A DNA stretch of 64,000 nt, taken from assembly GCA_964633355.1 (NCBI GenBank), contig CAZWGO010000004.1:62001-126000 (forward strand), written 5' to 3'. This document shows positions 42,079-51,236 of the stretch, one piece after another (the first letter of the stretch is position 1; each line of letters opens with the position of its first letter). The translations under genes and the position numbers were made by a program. This DNA is from Micavibrio_B sp964633355. Its GTDB lineage: Bacteria > Pseudomonadota > Alphaproteobacteria > Micavibrionales > Micavibrionaceae. The notes below the pieces were generated by a model, which worked only from the letters and a program-made list of their open reading frames with translations, ran no database searches and was not told where the DNA came from.

Positions 42079-43761
42079 TCAAACAGATTTTAGTCCAGAT
42101 AAGAATTCGCTGACCAGTGACTGAAGCGCGGTGTTTTGCGCTTTAAGATCTTCTATGGACGAGGTTACGATCTTGGCAGATTTCATCGTATTGGCAGCTG
42201 CGCTTGAAACCTCGATAATATTATGGCTGATTTCCTGCGTCCCGTTTGATGTATGCGACACGTTGCGGGAAATTTCCTGGGTGGCCGATCCCTGTTCTTC
42301 TACCGCAGACGCGATTGTTGTCGAGATTTCATTGATACGTTCGATTGTTTTTGAAATATCCGAGATCGATATGACAGCCTGTGACGTGGCAGATCTGACA
42401 GCGTTGATCTGGTTGGTGATATCTTCGGTCGCCTGACTTGTCTGCGTAGCAAGATTTTTAACTTCATTGGCAACAACGGCAAAGCCTTTGCCCGCTTCGC
42501 CTGCGCGCGCGGCTTCGATCGTCGCATTCAGTGCAAGAAGATTGGTCTGGCTTGCGATCTGGTTGATCATGTCGACAACCTCACCGATGCGTTCTGCGGC
42601 TTTTGACAATTCGTTGACCTGCTCTGTCGTCTTGCGGCTTTCTTCTGTCGCAGAGCCGACAACATTCGTTGCTTCCGACATCTGGCGGGAGATTTCAGAA
42701 ACGGATGAGCTAAGCTCTTCGGTTGCGGCAACAATAAACTGAATACTTTGAGATGACTCTTCGGATGCCTGGGCCACTTTCTCGGCTCTCGCAGATGTAG
42801 CATCTGATTGAATTGTCATTTCGGCGGCATTTTCATCGAGCTTTTGGACAGCTTCTAAAACTGTTGCCAGCACATCTCCGACATTATGATCGAATTCGCG
42901 AGAGAGGCGCTCGATTTCTAAGGCGCGACTTTCTTTTGCTTTTCTTTCTTCTTCTTGAGAAAGGCTGAGCGCATCGGCGCGCTCTAGGGTCAGGCGTAAT
43001 TCATCAAGCGCGCGCGCCATATCGCCAATCTCATCCTGACGGCTGATCCCAGCGACAGCCACGTTAAATTTCTTATTGCGAAGATCCTGCAAGGTACCCG
43101 AAGTAACCTTGATCGGCGCAGCAATCTCGCGGCGGGCAATAAAGACTGAAATCGCAATCCCTGCGGCCAGACCTGCAACGACGATAATAATGCTCAGCCA
43201 AAAACGCGTATCATAAAATTTTTGTAATGACGCTGAGGCATCGGCTATATCTTTATTGTTTAAATCCGCAAACTCGACGATTGATTTATTGAACGCCTTG
43301 CGATTATTGCGGTTAGCGTCATTGTCACCGAAAATACGGGCAGAAGGTGCGCCTTCGACACGGGCCAGCCTGACCGTTTCAGTTCTCGCCGCGACGAAAT
43401 CTTTCGCGTCTTTTTCCATGATAGCGAATTGCGACTGCTGTTCCGGTGGCAGCAAAGCCTCCCATTCAGCCAATCGCTCCTGCAACTTGCCGAGATTTTC
43501 TAAAAGCGGTTTACCGAATTTCTCCACGTCTTCAGCAGAGCTGGACATGTAAATACCGCGAGAATCCATGACAACTGCAAGAACCAGCCCGTTGACCCGT
43601 TCTCCGAGAACCGCCCGGGCCGATGCTTGCTCTATTTCAGAAACGCGCTGATTGAATGTACGGATGCTGTCTATGCCTATCATGGCGACAATGACGGTGA
43701 CGACCGCCATAACAACAACGATAAGACCTATTTTCGTAATGATTTTTGCATTCTGCAACAT
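42079..43761 (-). CDS. methyl-accepting chemotaxis protein
   Basis: The protein has 560 residues. Order: first membrane helix (about 9-31), periplasmic helical-bundle sensor domain (about 32-185), second helix (about 190-212), HAMP linker, then the long signalling coiled coil with the hairpin tip EVVDMINQIASQTNLLALNATIEAARAGEAGKGFAVVA, where CheA and CheW dock. It senses an unknown ligand and controls motility or a Che-like pathway. No che or fla gene is in the window. It lies 83 bases behind the porin gene on the same strand. Confidence 0.94.
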   Translation of the reverse strand: MLQNAKIITKIGLIVVVMAVVTVIVAMIGIDSIRTFNQRVSEIEQASARAVLGERVNGLVLAVVMDSRGIYMSSSAEDVEKFGKPLLENLGKLQERLAEWEALLPPEQQSQFAIMEKDAKDFVAARTETVRLARVEGAPSARIFGDNDANRNNRKAFNKSIVEFADLNNKDIADASASLQKFYDTRFWLSIIIVVAGLAAGIAISVFIARREIAAPIKVTSGTLQDLRNKKFNVAVAGISRQDEIGDMARALDELRLTLERADALSLSQEEERKAKESRALEIERLSREFDHNVGDVLATVLEAVQKLDENAAEMTIQSDATSARAEKVAQASEESSQSIQFIVAATEELSSSVSEISRQMSEATNVVGSATEESRKTTEQVNELSKAAERIGEVVDMINQIASQTNLLALNATIEAARAGEAGKGFAVVANEVKNLATQTSQATEDITNQINAVRSATSQAVISISDISKTIERINEISTTIASAVEEQGSATQEISRNVSHTSNGTQEISHNIIEVSSAAANTMKSAKIVTSSIEDLKAQNTALQSLVSEFLSGLKSV

Positions 43762-43844
43762 AAACGGCTCCTTATTTCCGGTTACGAGTGTATTCGGAAA
43801 TGTTTAAGAAATTTCAACGACGTTATAGAAACAAATTTCTCTAT

Positions 43845-44918
43845 TTAGAAATCGACAACCATGCCTGTTACGACACTCGTGGCATCAAATTCTTCCCCGC
43901 CCGCGACATCTATTTTGTACTGGGATAGAGATGATCTGATTTGTATGCCGGGAGCCAAAGTATAGGTAAACCCGCCAGTAAAACGGTCGGTATCAATCTC
44001 GGTGCCGACATTGTCTTTCTTGTTATAATAAGAAGCACCTAGTGTTAATTTATCGATCTTATAATTACCGCCAACAGCCAGATAACTGACATCGTCATCC
44101 TCACTGCCCTCGTCATCCACCTGATAACTTACGCCGACACTGAAATCTTCATATCCAAGGACAAGGCCTGCATTCCAGGCTTCGCGGTCCTCGGCGCCGC
44201 CTGTTTCGGCTGTCGCATGGGTATATCCGGCACCCGTTGTAATTTTTATATCTTTGATCGTACTTTGATACCTGACAGCCACGTCCCAAATATCGCTAGT
44301 GGGCGATACATCGTCTCCATCAATTGAATTACCGTTATCGCCGCGGGATGGGTCAAGCTCAGGCGTATAGGAAACACCTGCCTGTAATCCACTATACAGA
44401 GGGGTCAGGTAGGTTATCTTGTCATTCTTACCGGATATATTCTGATCATAATCGGTTTCGCCGACAGGAACACCCAAAGCGGTAGTGTTTACCGGAACGA
44501 TCTGCTGACGGACGCCGTCTATGTCGCGGTCAGCTGACGGCGCGGCCGCCTGAAGTAGGAAAGTTGCACCATCTTTTCCACCAAAATTGACCTGGCCCCA
44601 ATCGCCGGACGCATAAAGGAATGTTTCATCCGTATCAAAATCATCCCCTGCATCAACCTGCCCTTCGACCTGAACGCCGATTCTCAGACCGTTTTCAAGT
44701 TTCTTTTCGGCAATAAAGTGAATCTCCGAGGATCTCAATATACCTGTTTTATCTACACCGGGTCCGGCAGGCGCACTATCCTGATCCGTATAATTGCCAT
44801 AGATCTTCATATATCCACCCAGCTCTATGTCAAAACCGTTTTCGTTCTCGGCGGCTTGAGCGGGCATCGCAAAACTGACTGCACATAGGCAGCTTAATAT
44901 AGAAGCTTGTAATTTCAT
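43845..44918 (-). CDS. outer-membrane porin
   Basis: The protein has 357 residues with a signal peptide (about residues 1-22, ending AQA). The mature protein starts ENENGFDIELGGYMKIYGNYT, has alternating beta strands with acidic loops, a VNFGGKDGATFLL segment like the porin constriction region, and ends in MVVDF, the terminal Phe being the outer-membrane assembly signal. It is a general-porin type of alphaproteobacteria, probably trimeric. Its start is 84 bases from the engB stop. Confidence 0.88.
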   Translation of the reverse strand: MKLQASILSCLCAVSFAMPAQAAENENGFDIELGGYMKIYGNYTDQDSAPAGPGVDKTGILRSSEIHFIAEKKLENGLRIGVQVEGQVDAGDDFDTDETFLYASGDWGQVNFGGKDGATFLLQAAAPSADRDIDGVRQQIVPVNTTALGVPVGETDYDQNISGKNDKITYLTPLYSGLQAGVSYTPELDPSRGDNGNSIDGDDVSPTSDIWDVAVRYQSTIKDIKITTGAGYTHATAETGGAEDREAWNAGLVLGYEDFSVGVSYQVDDEGSEDDDVSYLAVGGNYKIDKLTLGASYYNKKDNVGTEIDTDRFTGGFTYTLAPGIQIRSSLSQYKIDVAGGEEFDATSVVTGMVVDF

Positions 44919-45002
44919 GGCGGGACTCTAATGAGAATAGGAATAATATTGCAGAAAATTTTATCTGTTTTTCAACGGAATGCAAATTCTATTTATAAAA
45001 TC

Positions 45003-45620
45003 TTATTTAATCAGGTCAAAAATTGTTTGTTGCAGCGCTTCTATACCGGTTTTTTCACGCGAGCTGACGGGGTGAATTTGAGGAAAGGCTGCAGGTGATT
45101 TTTTTAAATATGTTTCAACAAAATCAGTCACCTGCTCGAGGTCTTTCTTTTTAACTTCATCAATCTTGGTTAGAATAACTCGATAAAACACGGCTGCTTC
45201 ATCGAGCATTTTCATCATCTGGCGGTCGGTATCTTTCAGGCCGTGGCGGCTATCCACCAAGACAAACGCCGCGCGTAAATTTGGCCGGCCTCGCAGATAA
45301 TCCTTGATAAGCAAATCCCATGTGGCCTGCATTTGCTTGGATACTTTCGCATAGCCGTACCCCGGCATATCGACCAGATGAAATTTATCGCCCGTATTAA
45401 AAAAATTGAGCTGCTGCGTTCTTCCGGGTGTTTTTGAAACATGCGCGATATCACGGCCCATGATCGCGTTGATCAGGGATGATTTCCCGACATTGGAACG
45501 GCCAGCGAACGCCACTTCCGGCAGCGAGAAATCAGGCAATTGCCCAAGCTGCGCCACGCCGAAAACGAAATCGCATTTCCCGCCGAAAAGTTTTCGTAGA
45601 TGTTCAGGTGGCAAACTCAT
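45003..45620 (-). CDS. engB: ribosome biogenesis GTPase EngB (YihA/YsxC)
   Basis: The protein has 205 residues. G-domain motifs: G1 GRSNVGKSS, G3 DMPGYG, G4 TKID. The leading AFAGRSNVGKSSLINAIMG is typical. It is an essential GTPase for large-subunit assembly. It is the last gene of the rpmH-rnpA-yidD-yidC-engB operon, three bases after yidC. Confidence 0.95.
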   Translation of the reverse strand: MSLPPEHLRKLFGGKCDFVFGVAQLGQLPDFSLPEVAFAGRSNVGKSSLINAIMGRDIAHVSKTPGRTQQLNFFNTGDKFHLVDMPGYGYAKVSKQMQATWDLLIKDYLRGRPNLRAAFVLVDSRHGLKDTDRQMMKMLDEAAVFYRVILTKIDEVKKKDLEQVTDFVETYLKKSPAAFPQIHPVSSREKTGIEALQQTIFDLIK

Positions 45621-45623
45621 TAC

Positions 45624-47555
45624 TTAAAACTTCTTTTCGCCGTCTTTGCTGTCTTTGCCTTCAGCCGCATCGAGAAGCTTATCTTCAGCATCGAATAAAG
45701 CTTCTTCGACATCGACAACTTTATGCTTCAGATATTCTTTTTCGGCTTTAGCTTTCGTTACCACGTCTTCCATGATGGTCTGGTGGCTTGCCGCATGGGC
45801 CAGTGCCTCGTCCTTTTCGAACAGGTAAACCGGCACGCCCATTTTCTTCATGATCGCATATTGCTGAATGAAGGAAATCAGGTTCGAAAACGTCCAGTAA
45901 ATAACAAGACCGGATGGGAATTTTGACAACACGAATGTCATGACCCATGGCATAAACCGCATCATGTCCTTTTGGATCGCATCGGTCGGCGGCGGATTTA
46001 ATTTTTGTTGCAACAGCATCAAAATCAGCATCGCAATCGACCACGGCCCGATATGAAGAATCGACGGCACGTTATACGGCAAAAGGCCGAATAGATTGAA
46101 AAAACTCAAAGGATCCTGCTCGGACAGATCCTTGATCCAGCCGAAAAACGGTGCATGGCGCATTTCAATAGAAATCGAGATGACTTTATAAACCGCGAAG
46201 AAGATTGGAATTTGCAAAAGAAGCGGGAAACAGCCAGCCATCGGATTGACGCGTTCAGTCTCATAAAGCTTGATCAATTCCTGTTGCAGCTTCGGTTTAT
46301 CGTTCGCATATTTGACGCGAAGCTCGGCCATGCGCGGTGCAACGACTTTCATCTTGGCAAATGATTTATAGGAAGCGTTAGCCAGAGGGAATACGGCCAG
46401 CCGCACAAGACAGGTCAGAAGAATGATCGCAACACCGAAATTGCCGACCCATGAATTGAACAATGTAAGGAAGAAATACATCGGGCGGGTCAGAAAATAA
46501 AGTATGCCGAAATCAACCGCGAGGTCCAAATGCTTCACGCCGATTTTTGATTCATATGTATCAAGAATGTCGATTTTCTTGGCACCGACAAAAACATGGG
46601 ATTTGCTTTCGGCAGACGCACCTTTTTCAACCACTACGCCTTCGCCGCGCACATCGACCTGAAACAGGGATTTCTCCTCCGGCTCGGCAGGCACTGATGT
46701 AAAGCGGTACGTATGCTTGCTGGTTTGATCCGGAATAACCGACGACATCCAGTATTTCTCGCCAAAGCCGATCCAGCCATTATTGCCTTCGAAAGACTGG
46801 TTAGGCTCCTTGATCAGTTTCTTATATTTGATCTCGTGCAATTCTTCGCCGACATAACCAATTGGTCCTTCATAGCCGACGCTAGAATCATGATGCGGAA
46901 TACCTTTGCGAGTGACGGCAGCATAAGGATAGACCGTCACGGCCTTGTCCGAATTATTTGTTACTTTCTGCGTTACGCTGAACATGAAATTATCGTCGAT
47001 TTCGATTTTGCGCTCGAACACAAGACCGCTACCGTTATCCCATTGCAAAACGAGCGGAGCCGAAGGTGTCAATTCTTCTTCTTTGGAAATCTTTTTCCAG
47101 ACGGCGTTCTTATCGGGAACGGCAGTTGACGAATCGTCGGCGATCCAGCCGTTTTCTGCATAATACGGATTTTCAGTCCCAAGCGGTGAATACATGGTCA
47201 CAGGTTCATTGCCATGCAATTTCGTGAAATAGTTTTTAAGCTGCACGTCGTCGATGCGCCCGCCGGTCAGGGAAATCGTGCCTTCGATCTGGGACGAGGC
47301 AAATTTCACGCGGCCCGCTTCGGAAACGATCTCGAAACGCGGACGAATGGTTTTTGCTTCGGCATTCGCCGTTTCATTTGAAGTGGGGGCAGGCTTAGCC
47401 GCCATGATGGCCGCTTGTTGACGCGCAGCCTCAACTCTTGGCTTCATGACGAAATGATCGAAGCCGAACCAAAGAACGACCGAGCATGCCAGGAAGATGA
47501 TCAGGTTGCGAATATCCTGAGGATGCATGCCGTTTGGAGAATTATTGTCGTTCAT
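45624..47555 (-). CDS. yidC: membrane protein insertase YidC
   Basis: The protein has 643 residues, longer than E. coli YidC (548), with an extended C-terminal charged tail. It has an N-terminal helix (about 15-33), a large periplasmic domain (about 60-345), then five transmembrane segments including NPMAGCFPLLLQIPIFFAVYKV and the later GLVIYWTFSNLISFIQQYAIMKK. It inserts proteins into the inner membrane, alone or with SecYEG. It lies six bases behind yidD. Confidence 0.96.
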   Translation of the reverse strand: MNDNNSPNGMHPQDIRNLIIFLACSVVLWFGFDHFVMKPRVEAARQQAAIMAAKPAPTSNETANAEAKTIRPRFEIVSEAGRVKFASSQIEGTISLTGGRIDDVQLKNYFTKLHGNEPVTMYSPLGTENPYYAENGWIADDSSTAVPDKNAVWKKISKEEELTPSAPLVLQWDNGSGLVFERKIEIDDNFMFSVTQKVTNNSDKAVTVYPYAAVTRKGIPHHDSSVGYEGPIGYVGEELHEIKYKKLIKEPNQSFEGNNGWIGFGEKYWMSSVIPDQTSKHTYRFTSVPAEPEEKSLFQVDVRGEGVVVEKGASAESKSHVFVGAKKIDILDTYESKIGVKHLDLAVDFGILYFLTRPMYFFLTLFNSWVGNFGVAIILLTCLVRLAVFPLANASYKSFAKMKVVAPRMAELRVKYANDKPKLQQELIKLYETERVNPMAGCFPLLLQIPIFFAVYKVISISIEMRHAPFFGWIKDLSEQDPLSFFNLFGLLPYNVPSILHIGPWSIAMLILMLLQQKLNPPPTDAIQKDMMRFMPWVMTFVLSKFPSGLVIYWTFSNLISFIQQYAIMKKMGVPVYLFEKDEALAHAASHQTIMEDVVTKAKAEKEYLKHKVVDVEEALFDAEDKLLDAAEGKDSKDGEKKF

Positions 47556-47561
47556 TTCAGT

Positions 47562-47831
47562 CTAGCCTTTATTTTGATTTTTGCTCTTATAGCCTAGGAG
47601 AGATCGCCACGCAAACCGCTCCGGCACCGGGTCCATCCAGGACGTCTTAATCCACGGATTACATTTTAAAATACGGATCGATCCCAATATTAACCCTTTG
47701 GCAGCCCCGTGTTTTTCCAGCGCTTCATGCATATAGCACGAACAGGTCGGGGAAAAACGGCATTGATTGCCCATAAAAGGGGACAGGGTTTTTTGGTAGA
47801 TCAGAACGAAGAACTGCAGCAGTTTTTTCAT
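47562..47831 (-). CDS. yidD: membrane protein insertion efficiency factor YidD
   Basis: The protein has 89 residues from the ATG at 47831, whose codon overlaps the rnpA stop (ATGA); the longer frame from 47861 would lie inside rnpA. The family core QCRFSPTCSCYMHEAL with its Cys residues is intact. It helps YidC at the inner membrane and lies between rnpA and yidC as usual. Confidence 0.93.
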   Translation of the reverse strand: MKKLLQFFVLIYQKTLSPFMGNQCRFSPTCSCYMHEALEKHGAAKGLILGSIRILKCNPWIKTSWMDPVPERFAWRSLLGYKSKNQNKG

Positions 47832-48214
47832 TCCTTCAACAATTCCAGCTTTTTCAAGCACCAGATCAGGTCTTTTTTTAATAACTCGAAATCCCGATCT
47901 GCTGTGCCGTAACGACCGGTGACCATATAATCCATGTTTTCGGCAGCCCTGACGGGCAAGATTTCACAGGCAGCGGCTTTCAAACGGCGCTTGATACGGT
48001 TGCGATCATGAGCGCGTTTGGCAGTTTTCTTGCTGCAGGAAATGCACAAACCGTAAGTCTCCGACCCTTTGCGCTTGCTCTCGAAACGCGGCAAAGCCTG
48101 TAATACCAGACCTTCCGCCGTCCAGCGCTTTTCGCGCGATTTACGCAAAATGTCAAAAGCCGCCTGAGGTCCAAGGCGGCTGATGTTATTCATTTGCTCT
48201 TTAGAAGCCTGCAT
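47828..48214 (-). CDS. rnpA: ribonuclease P protein component RnpA
   Basis: The protein has 128 residues. The conserved RNNR-like segment reads KRAHDRNRIKRRLKAA, the RNA-binding core, and a basic N-terminal region follows the pattern of the family. It assists the RNase P RNA in maturing tRNA 5' ends. It lies between rpmH (25 bases upstream) and yidD (four-base overlap). Confidence 0.93.
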   Translation of the reverse strand: MQASKEQMNNISRLGPQAAFDILRKSREKRWTAEGLVLQALPRFESKRKGSETYGLCISCSKKTAKRAHDRNRIKRRLKAAACEILPVRAAENMDYMVTGRYGTADRDFELLKKDLIWCLKKLELLKE

Positions 48215-48239
48215 TTGGCCTCCTATATATAAAGAGTAA

Positions 48240-48380
48240 TTAAGCGCTCAAAACCTTGCGGCCTTTGGCGCGGCGGCGAGCCAAAACTTTTTGGCCGTTG
48301 GCAGTTGCCATGCGGGAGCGGAAACCATGGCGGCGGGCGCGAACAAGGTTAGATGGTTGGTAGGTGCGTTTGGTAGCCAT
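48240..48380 (-). CDS. rpmH: 50S ribosomal protein L34 (RpmH)
   Basis: The protein has 46 residues, starting MATKRTYQPSNLVRARRHGF and ending GRKVLSA, a clear L34. GGAG lies nine bases before the ATG. It heads the rnpA-yidD-yidC-engB operon. Confidence 0.97.
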   Translation of the reverse strand: MATKRTYQPSNLVRARRHGFRSRMATANGQKVLARRRAKGRKVLSA

Positions 48381-48409
48381 GGTTGTATCTCCGTAAAAAT
48401 TCTATGCCG

Positions 48410-48439
48410 TGTATAAAGGATCGGAGCTTCAAGAGTCAA
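48410..48439 (-). promoter_or_regulatory. sigma70-type promoter of rpmH
   Basis: On the minus strand TTGACT (48434-48439) and TATACA (48410-48415) are 18 bases apart and lie 30 bases upstream of the rpmH ATG. Confidence 0.65.
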
Positions 48440-48568
48440 CCATTTATCCACAAATAAGGATTGCATTCTTTAGTTATTATGTAATATAAATTTATTTCGA
48501 TTATGTCTTTTTTATTAACCTTCAATGGCTTAATCTCTTGGCACGAATAACTCGAGGAATTCTTATAT

Positions 48569-49189
48569 ATGTACGAAGATAATAACTGGGCTGCCGTTAC
48601 CGGCGACGAACTTGACGGATTTTTGAGCCAGATCGGCCAAATTGACGGTAAATATGTAACTTCTGCGCAATCGACCGAAGTTTCCTACCGCATGCTGCCT
48701 TTCTACGACAATGTGGCGCTGATCCGCCTGAAAGACCGTAGCTGGGGCAAGCCGAAACTGGCTATTTACTATCTGACCATGGAAGGCAATCTCTTCCGCC
48801 TGAACGGCACCTCCCCGCCGATCCATGAAGTGAACTCCAAAGCGCCTGTTAAAATCACGGACGATAACGTTCTCGAATACTTGCGCTTTTTCTGCTTCTT
48901 TGTCCGCGGCGAAGAAGGCCCGTTCCTGATCGCAGAAACCATGGACGATCCATATATTCCGGCCAACCTCGATCCGAAAACCAAGGCGGTTATCGAAGGC
49001 ACAGTTCGCGCCGCGTCCTATGAAGGTAAGAACGAACAAGGCTACTTTATGTGCGACGCCGTCGTGTATTATTCCAACGCGCTCTTTATCGCCAACTTTG
49101 CGGTCCAGCCATCGGGCATGATCGAAATGCTGGATGATGAACCGATCGCCGCGGATCTCGCGGTTAAAGTCGACGCGCCTGTAACCTGA
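48569..49189 (+). CDS. unrecognised conserved-looking protein, 206 residues
   Basis: It is cytoplasmic by appearance, with no signal peptide or membrane helix, and acidic overall. GAGGAATTC lies before the ATG, with AGGA a fair ribosome site. No known motif was found; features are a FFCFFVRGEEGPFLIAE core and an aromatic start (YEDNNWAAV). Codon use is regular with many GCG/CGC codons, like the core genes, which suggests strong expression. An antisense open frame of similar length exists and is regarded as its shadow. A REP-like repeat follows its stop by one base. Confidence 0.7.
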   Translation: MYEDNNWAAVTGDELDGFLSQIGQIDGKYVTSAQSTEVSYRMLPFYDNVALIRLKDRSWGKPKLAIYYLTMEGNLFRLNGTSPPIHEVNSKAPVKITDDNVLEYLRFFCFFVRGEEGPFLIAETMDDPYIPANLDPKTKAVIEGTVRAASYEGKNEQGYFMCDAVVYYSNALFIANFAVQPSGMIEMLDDEPIAADLAVKVDAPVT

Positions 49190-49190
49190 T

Positions 49191-49216
49191 GTCATCCCTG
49201 CGAAAGCAGGGATCTC
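49191..49216 (+). repeat. REP-like palindromic repeat
   Basis: GTCATCCCTGCGAAAGCAGG followed by GATCTC, an almost exact match to copies at 52348 and 55196. It lies between the 48569 gene and the ubiH-type start. Confidence 0.8.
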
Positions 49217-49251
49217 TTTGCAAAAGCCGCGAACACGCCTATGTTCCCTAC

Positions 49252-50448
49252 ATGGCGAAATCTAAAAACAACTATGACATCATCATCACCGGCGGCGGAC
49301 TTGCGGGATTGACGCTTGCTTGTCTCTTGGGCACGCATAATTTCTCCGTGCTTTGCCTCGACCGCGATACGGCCTCTAACAATAACGCCAATGCCCGCGC
49401 TACCGTTTTATCGCATGGCACCAGTTTGGTTTTGAAAGAAGCGGGCCTTTGGGACAAGATCGAACCTCTCGCCTGCCCTATTCACAAAATCGATATTCTC
49501 GACGGCAATTCGCCGGTACTGATGGATTTTCTCTCGGAGGATGTGGATGGCAAAGCTTTCGGCCATAACATCGAAAATTCTCTCCTCCTTAATCTACTCG
49601 AACAAAAAATTAAAAAACTCAAAACCGTAACACACCTGACAGCATCGGAAATTGTCGATATCAAAACCGATAATCACGCTGCTTATGTTACGACGAAAGA
49701 CAAGAAAAAATATTCAGCGCCACTTCTCATCGGGGCCGATGGCCGCAATTCCTTCATCCGTAAATCCTTGAATATCCCGACGCATGGCTGGAGCTATGAG
49801 CAGACGGCGATTGTCGCCACGCTTCAACACGCAAATTCGCACAACAATGTCGCGGTTGAACATTTTAGAAAAGAAGGCCCGCTGGCCATTTTGCCTTTAT
49901 CCGATGATGTAAAAGGCAAACATAGATCAACGCTCGTCTGGACCGTAGACACGCGCAGCGCAAAATCTCTCCTCGACATGGATGAAAATATTTTCAATGC
50001 CGCGCTAGCCGCACGCATGCCGCAATCATATGGAGAAATTAAGCTTGCGTCGAGACGCATGTCTTATCCGCTCTCGCTCCAGCACGCGCATCACTATATC
50101 GGAAATCGCATTGCCTTAATCGCCGACGCCGCACATGGCATGCACCCGATTGCCGGACAAGGCCTCAATATGGGCATGCGCGATATAAAAGCATTGTCGG
50201 ATATTCTGATCGACGCGCGAAATACCAAAGAAGACTTCGGCTCTGACAATATTTTAAAGAAATACCAGCGTGCGCGCCATTTCGACAATATGACGATGAT
50301 GGCGGCGACCGACGCCTTAAATAAACTTTTCTCGAACGATCTTCCCTTTGTCGGGCATCTGCGCCGCATCGGTGTTGCCGCGATCAATAAAATCCCGCCC
50401 GCCAAGCGTTTCTTTATGCATCAGGCGATGGGTCTAAAAGCTAAATAA
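49252..50448 (+). CDS. FAD-dependent monooxygenase, UbiH/UbiF/COQ6 family
   Basis: The protein has 398 residues from the ATG at 49252; an open frame reaches back to 49189 but that part is translated REP repeat. It has the FAD dinucleotide fold IIITGGGLAGLTLACLLG, the GADGRNS motif, and IADAAHGMHPIAGQGLNMGMRDI. These enzymes hydroxylate the ubiquinone ring; which position (C5, C6 or C8) is not readable. It stands alone, 71 bases before a lipoprotein gene with its own promoter. Confidence 0.9.
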   Translation: MAKSKNNYDIIITGGGLAGLTLACLLGTHNFSVLCLDRDTASNNNANARATVLSHGTSLVLKEAGLWDKIEPLACPIHKIDILDGNSPVLMDFLSEDVDGKAFGHNIENSLLLNLLEQKIKKLKTVTHLTASEIVDIKTDNHAAYVTTKDKKKYSAPLLIGADGRNSFIRKSLNIPTHGWSYEQTAIVATLQHANSHNNVAVEHFRKEGPLAILPLSDDVKGKHRSTLVWTVDTRSAKSLLDMDENIFNAALAARMPQSYGEIKLASRRMSYPLSLQHAHHYIGNRIALIADAAHGMHPIAGQGLNMGMRDIKALSDILIDARNTKEDFGSDNILKKYQRARHFDNMTMMAATDALNKLFSNDLPFVGHLRRIGVAAINKIPPAKRFFMHQAMGLKAK

Positions 50449-50457
50449 TAATATTTC

Positions 50458-50486
50458 TTGACAATCAAGCATTATGTAAATAATAT
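50458..50486 (+). promoter_or_regulatory. sigma70 promoter of the 50520 lipoprotein gene
   Basis: A perfect TTGACA (50458-50463), 17-base spacer and TAATAT (50481-50486) lie 33 bases before the ATG. This is one of the best-matching promoters in the window. Confidence 0.65.
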
Positions 50487-50519
50487 CCCTTAACGAATTA
50501 TTAACAGAGGGGATTAAAA

Positions 50520-51161
50520 ATGTCATTTTCAACACGTTTAGCCGCAATTTTAATGAGCGCAGCCAGCGTTTCTGCATGCTCAAGTCAACCTGAACCTGAG
50601 CCTTACAAAGAAAAAGTCGAATTACCGATTCCAGCTGCCAAACTTAAAGTAGCCGAGGACGTAATCGTTGACATCATGACAAAGGTGAATGAAAGCGCAG
50701 AAAAAGGATATCAAGAAGCTGTGAAAAATTCTCTAGATGGCAAAGGACGCATTTTTCTGGAAGATGGTGGAGATTCCGTTGTGATTTATGTTCACCCAAT
50801 CGAAGCCAATACTCTTGAAATTCCTAAAAAACAGAATCTTGCTTACCAAGCGGAAGATCTTTACCGATCTTTTGAACGCAAAAGTAAAGGATCAGACTTC
50901 GACGCCCAATTCTTCAATTCTCAAAATCCCAAAGATTTTGTAAGAGGTCTACAGCGTGCTTTCTATGATAGAAACCGTGATGACTATATGAGCGATAGAG
51001 AAGATATAATCTACTCTGAACCTAGCTCGACTATTAATTTACAAGCCCGGCGCATTTGCACCTATGCAAAAGATACACAGGATTGCACAAATATCTCTAA
51101 TCTCGACCCAGCTTCACGCCTTGCCAAGGACGCAGCTATCGCTATGCATCGAGCGCCTTAA
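50520..51161 (+). CDS. hypothetical lipoprotein, 213 residues
   Basis: A lipoprotein signal ends in SVSAC (Cys20), followed by a Pro/Glu-rich linker. The mature part is charged, with a VIYVHPIE beta segment and two late Cys (RRICTYAKDTQDC) likely forming a disulfide. I do not recognise a family. AGAGGGG before the ATG is a good ribosome site, and a strong promoter precedes it. It is transcribed alone; the patatin gene follows after 75 bases across a short inverted repeat (AACCCGGCTT/CCAGCTGGGTT), a possible terminator. Confidence 0.7.
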   Translation: MSFSTRLAAILMSAASVSACSSQPEPEPYKEKVELPIPAAKLKVAEDVIVDIMTKVNESAEKGYQEAVKNSLDGKGRIFLEDGGDSVVIYVHPIEANTLEIPKKQNLAYQAEDLYRSFERKSKGSDFDAQFFNSQNPKDFVRGLQRAFYDRNRDDYMSDREDIIYSEPSSTINLQARRICTYAKDTQDCTNISNLDPASRLAKDAAIAMHRAP

Positions 51162-51236
51162 GCTTTTTACTTTTAAATTAACCCGGCTTCCCTCCAGCTG
51201 GGTTGATTTGTTTGGGCATCCGTCTATGCTTTTCCT

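Noticed and set aside
48563..49195. A minus-strand open frame of 210 residues over the 48569 gene
   Set aside because: The plus-strand frame has a ribosome site and a normal amino-acid composition; the minus frame has neither.
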